A stretch of DNA of 20,043 bases from assembly GCA_003648395.1 (NCBI GenBank), contig QMPB01000014.1, positions 1 to 20,043 on the forward strand. The letters run 5' to 3'. The notes below the pieces were generated by a model, which saw only the letters and a program-made list of their open reading frames with translations, was not told where the DNA came from and searched no databases. This DNA is from Bacteroidota bacterium. GTDB lineage: Bacteria; Bacteroidota; Bacteroidia; Bacteroidales; UBA1556. Every line of letters starts with the position of its first letter. The stretch's first letter is position 1. Below are positions 16,180-20,043 of this stretch, piece by piece. The position numbers and the translations under genes were made by a program.

Positions 16180-18642
16180 CTATTTCGTGGAATCAGTTAA
16201 TACAAGACCTCCAGCAACTTTTTGATTCAATAATGCAATATCAAGCACATCCATAGCATTTTCTACAAAATGGAAGCTAAGACCTTTAATATATTTCTCG
16301 CTTATTTCTTTTATATCTTTTTCATTTTCTGAAGAAAGAATAATTTCTTTTATTCCAGCTCTCTTTGCAGCAAGGATTTTCTCTTTAATACCTCCTACTG
16401 GCAACACTTTAGATCTTAAAGTTAGCTCACCTGTCATAGCAATCCTAGACTTTACTTTGCGTTGCGTATAAGCCGACGCCAGAGCGGTAAAGAATGTTAT
16501 ACCTGCCGATGGGCCATCTTTAGGAATTGCTCCTTCTGGAATATGTATATGTACATCATATTGTTCAAAAGCAAACTGTGGAATATTTAGAGCTTCGGCA
16601 TTAGCGCGAAGATATTTATATGCTACAGTAGCCGATTCTTTCATCACATCGCCAAGGCTTCCCGTCATAGAAAAACCACCTTTACCCTTACTAAGGCTAA
16701 CCTCTATAAATAATATTACTCCACCAACACTTGTCCATGCAAGGCCTGTAACAACACCTGCTTGCTTATTATCAATAGCTTTATCCTTCTGAAAACGAGC
16801 AGGACCCATTATATCGTAAAGATTTTCTACTTTTATTTTAGCCTCAAATTCCTCTTCCATTACAATCTTACGGACTCTATTTCTAATAACCTTAGCAATG
16901 GTTTTATCAAGAGAACGAACACCCGATTCGCTAGTATATTTATCAATAAGCTCCGTCAGAACTTTTTTATCAAAACTAAGCTGAGATTTCTTGATACCAT
17001 GCTCATTAAACTGTTTAGGAATAAGGTGTCGCTTGGCAATCTCTATCTTTTCTTCAATTAAGTAACCACTAAGGTGCACAATCTCCATTCTATCCAATAA
17101 TGCTGGATGAATGCTAGAAACGGAATTGGCCGTGGCAATAAACATTATTTTAGAAAGATCGTATTCAACTTCCAAATAATTATCGTAGAATGTAGAATTT
17201 TGCTCAGGGTCAAGCACTTCTAACAAAGCAGAAGCTGGATCACCATTGAATTGACTACCATTTATTTTATCAATTTCGTCAAGTACAAAAACCGGATTTG
17301 ATTTCTTAGCTTTTTTCAGGCTTTGGATTATACGCCCAGGCATAGCACCAATATATGTTTTACGATGGCCCCTAATTTCAGACTCATCACGTAAGCCACC
17401 AAGTGCCATACGTATATATTCACGATTAAGAGCACGAGCAATGGATTTCCCTAAAGAAGTTTTACCAACACCGGGAGGGCCAACAAGGCATATTATTGGA
17501 GATTTCATATCGTTCTTCAGCTTTATAACTGCTAAATACTCAAGAATACGCTCCTTAATTTTATCTAATCCAAAATGATCTTCATCAAGTATTTTGGAAG
17601 CTAATTTTAAATCAAAATTAGCATTAGAAAACTCATTCCATGGTAATTCTACCAAGGTTTCCAAATAATTATACTGAATAGAATATTCTGCAGCAGAGGG
17701 GTGCATACGACCAAGCTTGTCAAGTTCTTTCTTAAAAAGCTCACTAACATTTTTTGCCCATTTCTTACCTTTAGCCTTCTGCTTTAAATCTCTGATATCC
17801 TGTTCGTGTGGACCTCCTCCAAGCTCATCTTGAATGGTTTTCATTTGCTGATTTAGAAGGTAATCACGTTGCTGCTTATCCATATCAACTTTTACCTTCT
17901 CTTGAATCTTGTTTTTAAGCTCAAGCATCTGTATTTCCTTTGTAAGCAATGCCAATAAGCTATTAGCACGACCTTCAAGAGAATCTACCTCAAGCAAACT
18001 CTGCTTATCTTCCAAAGGACTATTTAAATTACTAGAAATGAAATTTACAAGAAACCTAGGACTATCAATATTCTTAATGGCAAAACCTGCATCACCAGGA
18101 ATATTCGGATTTAGCTTTATTGCTTTTAATGATAGATCCTTAATAGAATCCATTAATGCCTCAAAATCTTTATTCTCATCTTCAACCTTATCAACGGTCA
18201 ATGGTGTAATCTTAGCTTTAAAATAAGGCTCACTTTGGATCTCTTGGTCAAGGTGAATTCTATTTCTTCCCTGCAGTATTACCGTAGTTGAATCATCGGG
18301 CATAGCAAGTACCTTAACAACATAAGCCATTACCCCATTCTTATATAAATCTTTGAATGTAGGATCCTCTGTAGAGCCATCAATTTGAGCAACAACTCCA
18401 AGAAGCTTATTCCCATTCTTTACATCATTGATAAGCTTAGTAGATTTTTCGCGACCAACAGTTATTGGAATCATAACTCCAGGGAATAAAACCGTATTGC
18501 GCAGTGGCAATATTGGCAATTCTTCAGGAATATCTTTTTCATCCATTGCAAAATCCTCTCCCTGTGGCAATAATGGAATAAACTCAGTTTCAGATTCAAC
18601 AGTATCTGTTAATTGCAGTAAATTATTATTATCAAAATTCAT
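16180..18642 (-). CDS. lon: ATP-dependent Lon protease
   Basis: Lon is a cytosolic hexameric AAA+ serine protease that degrades misfolded and regulatory proteins. The product is 820 residues, slightly longer than E. coli Lon (784), with an acidic N-terminal extension of about 40 residues. Order: N-terminal substrate domain about 42-245 (LPILPLRNTVLFPGVMIPI); coiled region about 245-310 (QQRDYLLNQQMKTIQDELGG); AAA+ domain with Walker A GPPGVGKT 388-395 and Walker B VFVLDEID 451-458; protease domain about 620-805 with the Ser712/Lys755 dyad (PKDGPSAG and GGIKEKILAAKRAG). All catalytic residues are intact. The gene is monocistronic with a strong terminator. No CIRCE or other heat-shock operator is recognised upstream, only a -7-like box. 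Confidence 0.97.
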   Translation of the reverse strand: MNFDNNNLLQLTDTVESETEFIPLLPQGEDFAMDEKDIPEELPILPLRNTVLFPGVMIPITVGREKSTKLINDVKNGNKLLGVVAQIDGSTEDPTFKDLYKNGVMAYVVKVLAMPDDSTTVILQGRNRIHLDQEIQSEPYFKAKITPLTVDKVEDENKDFEALMDSIKDLSLKAIKLNPNIPGDAGFAIKNIDSPRFLVNFISSNLNSPLEDKQSLLEVDSLEGRANSLLALLTKEIQMLELKNKIQEKVKVDMDKQQRDYLLNQQMKTIQDELGGGPHEQDIRDLKQKAKGKKWAKNVSELFKKELDKLGRMHPSAAEYSIQYNYLETLVELPWNEFSNANFDLKLASKILDEDHFGLDKIKERILEYLAVIKLKNDMKSPIICLVGPPGVGKTSLGKSIARALNREYIRMALGGLRDESEIRGHRKTYIGAMPGRIIQSLKKAKKSNPVFVLDEIDKINGSQFNGDPASALLEVLDPEQNSTFYDNYLEVEYDLSKIMFIATANSVSSIHPALLDRMEIVHLSGYLIEEKIEIAKRHLIPKQFNEHGIKKSQLSFDKKVLTELIDKYTSESGVRSLDKTIAKVIRNRVRKIVMEEEFEAKIKVENLYDIMGPARFQKDKAIDNKQAGVVTGLAWTSVGGVILFIEVSLSKGKGGFSMTGSLGDVMKESATVAYKYLRANAEALNIPQFAFEQYDVHIHIPEGAIPKDGPSAGITFFTALASAYTQRKVKSRIAMTGELTLRSKVLPVGGIKEKILAAKRAGIKEIILSSENEKDIKEISEKYIKGLSFHFVENAMDVLDIALLNQKVAGGLVLTDSTK

Positions 18643-18827
18643 ATATTGTCATTTTGTCATAAAACATTCATAATAGAGTCATTAAATCATAAAATCAAGA
18701 GTTAATAACTTCACTATATAGTTACACCAAATATAAGAAACTATGTTTCAAATAATTAGTGATATTATTATATATAGCAGCATTTATATAGTCAATAGCT
18801 ATGCCATTTAATTTATCCTTTTTAAAT
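18643..18827. other. Upstream region of lon
   Basis: This AT-rich leader and promoter region contains one -7-like box and no gene. Together with the repeats at 18828-19115 it makes up the 477-bp gap between lon and priA. Confidence 0.5.
18728..18735 (-). promoter_or_regulatory. Putative -7 box for lon
   Basis: On the minus strand this reads TATATTTG, matching TAnnTTTG, about 86 bp before the lon start codon. The nearest TTTG lies 13 bp upstream, too close for a normal -33 element. Confidence 0.35.
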
Positions 18828-18952
18828 AAACCACATAAGGTACATAAGTAACATTGGGGCTATTCATCTAAACTCATTTTTTCGCTTAAAAAAACCACAT
18901 AAGGCACATAGTAACATAAGGACTCATTAGAGCTATTTATCTAAACTTATTT
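18828..18952. repeat. Two diverged copies of a CCACATAAGG-containing repeat
   Basis: Copy 1 (about 18828-18878) and copy 2 (about 18892-18952) share AAACCACATAAGG, ACATA(A)GTAACAT, GCTATT(C/T)ATCTAAACT and a trailing TATTT-like end. Copy 2 has a short insertion. Both lie between lon and priA, next to the 13-bp tandem repeat. No coding potential is seen. Confidence 0.65.
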
Positions 18953-18985
18953 ATCCTTTTCCTTGTCCTCTTTCCTTCTCCTTTA

Positions 18986-19115
18986 TCCTTTTCCTTTATC
19001 CTTTTCCTTTATCCTTTTCCTTTATCCTTCTCCTTTATCCTTTTCCTTTATCCTTTTCCTTTATCCTTTTCCTTTATCCTTTTCCTTTATCCTTTTCCTT
19101 TATCCTTCTCCTTCA
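18986..19115. repeat. 13-bp tandem repeat, 10 units, pure pyrimidine tract apart from one A per unit
   Basis: Ten head-to-tail copies of TCCTTTTCCTTTA run from 18986 to 19115. Units 4 and 10 carry TTCT in place of TTTT, and the last unit also ends in TCA. Degenerate partial units extend left to 18954 and right to the PriA stop codon. The minus strand is nearly all purine (AGGATAAAGGAAAAGGA). The 13-bp period is not a multiple of three. The block sits directly at the 3' end of priA, so it is probably in its transcript. Copy number is likely to vary between strains. Confidence 0.92.
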
Positions 19116-19119
19116 TCCT

Positions 19120-20043
19120 TTACATCGGATCAACATCGGGTTGAATATAAATAGAACGAAATTCTTTTACTTTATACATATCATCCATAGCATCGTTTAT
19201 AATTACTTTAACAGCCTTATGCGATGCTTTTATTTCAAATTTTATTAGAATATTCTTAATAAATAAGTTTTTTACACGAGCAACCATAGGATATTCAGGG
19301 CCAAGAACCCTTGCCCCCAATTTAGGTTTAAGCAGGTTTGCAAAATGACTTGCTCCCGCATTAAGAACATTATAATCTCTATGTTTCAACGAAATTCGTA
19401 TTAGTCGATAAAATGGAGGATATTTGAATTTAACCCTCTCTTCCATTTGACTTTTATACATTCCAAAATAATCATTCTCCACCACATCTCTAATAACAAC
19501 ATGATGAGGTTGAGATGTTTGAACTATCACTTTACCACGTTTGTACTTTCGTCCAGACCTACCACTAACCTGAGTTAACTGCTGAAAACTACGTTCGAAA
19601 GCTCTAAAATCAGGATAAAATAAACCATTATCGGCATTTAATACTCCTACCAAACTTACATTATCAAAATCCAAACCCTTAGTAACCATCTGCGTTCCCA
19701 CAAGAATATCTATTTTTCTATCCTGAAAATCATTAATAATTTGCAGATACGCATTCTTTGACCTTGTGGTATCCAAATCCATACGCTTAACTATTGCATT
19801 AGGAAAAAATACAGGCATCTCCTCCTCAATTTTTTCGGTACCGAAACCTTTCATTGCAAGTTTCTTGCTTCCACAATTTGGACAAATAACAGGAACATCT
19901 TTTGAAGCTCCACAATAGTGGCATTTCAACCTATTTAATCCTTTATGATATGTAAGACTAACATCGCAATTATTACATTCTGGAGTCCATTGGCAACTAT
20001 CGCAAACCAACCTAAGACTAAAACCTCGTCTATTTTGAAAAAG
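19120..20043 (-). CDS. priA: Primosomal protein N' (PriA helicase), C-terminal part
   Basis: PriA is a 3'-to-5' DNA helicase that reloads the replisome at stalled forks. About 308 C-terminal residues are visible; the frame stays open to the right edge, so the N-terminal DNA-binding and Walker regions lie outside. Visible landmarks: FQNRRGFS at the edge; a zinc-binding region with paired Cys motifs (CDSCQWTPECNNCD, CHYCG, CPNCG); helicase motif V (DILVGTQMVTKGLDFDNVSL); motif VI (QLTQVSGRSGRKYKRGKV); and the PriA-specific tail (KYPPFYRLIRISLKH, VLGPEYPMVARVKN). The stop codon at 19120-19122 lies 4 bp past the last full unit of the 13-bp tandem repeat. No hairpin terminator is seen after it. 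Confidence 0.95.
   Translation of the reverse strand, partial: LFQNRRGFSLRLVCDSCQWTPECNNCDVSLTYHKGLNRLKCHYCGASKDVPVICPNCGSKKLAMKGFGTEKIEEEMPVFFPNAIVKRMDLDTTRSKNAYLQIINDFQDRKIDILVGTQMVTKGLDFDNVSLVGVLNADNGLFYPDFRAFERSFQQLTQVSGRSGRKYKRGKVIVQTSQPHHVVIRDVVENDYFGMYKSQMEERVKFKYPPFYRLIRISLKHRDYNVLNAGASHFANLLKPKLGARVLGPEYPMVARVKNLFIKNILIKFEIKASHKAVKVIINDAMDDMYKVKEFRSIYIQPDVDPM

Noticed and set aside
18986..19115. CRISPR array
   Set aside because: The 13-bp units are contiguous with no unique spacers, and no cas genes are nearby.
18963..19154. 63-codon + strand reading frame rich in Phe, Leu, Ser and Pro
   Set aside because: It is entirely a translation of the 13-bp pyrimidine tandem repeat; opening by chance is expected there and no start signal is seen.

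Overview
The window reads as chromosome from a member of the Bacteroidota. It is AT-rich. It carries a protein with a type IX secretion (T9SS) C-terminal sorting domain and a TonB-dependent receptor with an N-terminal carboxypeptidase-regulatory-like domain. Several genes are preceded by TAnnTTTG boxes, the -7 element of the Bacteroidota sigma factor, and Shine-Dalgarno sequences are generally absent. A conserved-looking hemerythrin/LuxR pair hints at Bacteroidales or Marinilabiliales, but the order is a guess.

Layout, left to right. Positions 1-482 hold the C-terminal end of an AAA-type ATPase (+). Positions 675-1757 hold a class II fructose-bisphosphate aldolase (+), followed by short degenerate repeats and a terminator. 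Positions 2008-3344 hold a two-gene unit (+): a RIC/YtfE-like di-iron hemerythrin protein and an orphan LuxR-type regulator. It ends at a bidirectional hairpin shared with a small secreted protein (3399-4004, -). Positions 4494-8531 (-) encode a very large T9SS-secreted modular protein. Positions 8689-11166 (-) encode a TonB-dependent receptor whose leader contains a clear TPP riboswitch, which makes it a probable thiamine outer-membrane transporter. A gene-poor stretch with a 113-bp inverted repeat follows. Positions 11932-13916 (+) form a four-gene cluster: an outer-membrane beta-barrel protein, a DUF4296 lipoprotein, a stand-alone archaeal-type threonyl-tRNA synthetase editing domain, and D-aminoacyl-tRNA deacylase (dtd). 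A terminator separates it from a convergent long-chain acyl-CoA synthetase (13984-15747, -). Lon protease (16180-18642, -) and the C-terminal part of PriA (19120 to the window end, -) close the window. A 13-bp pyrimidine tandem repeat lies between Lon and PriA.

Most genes are housekeeping: glycolysis, fatty-acid activation, proteolysis and replication restart. The accessory interest lies in four places. First, two DTD-fold proofreading proteins are encoded 2 bp apart, and the ThrRS-type one lacks residues remembered as catalytic in archaea. Second, a di-iron protein is paired with a regulator whose receiver lacks the phosphoacceptor aspartate. Third, a thiamine-responsive receptor stands alone, away from thiamine synthesis genes. 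Fourth, there are several intergenic repeat elements. No CRISPR array, tRNA, rRNA, prophage or transposase was recognised.
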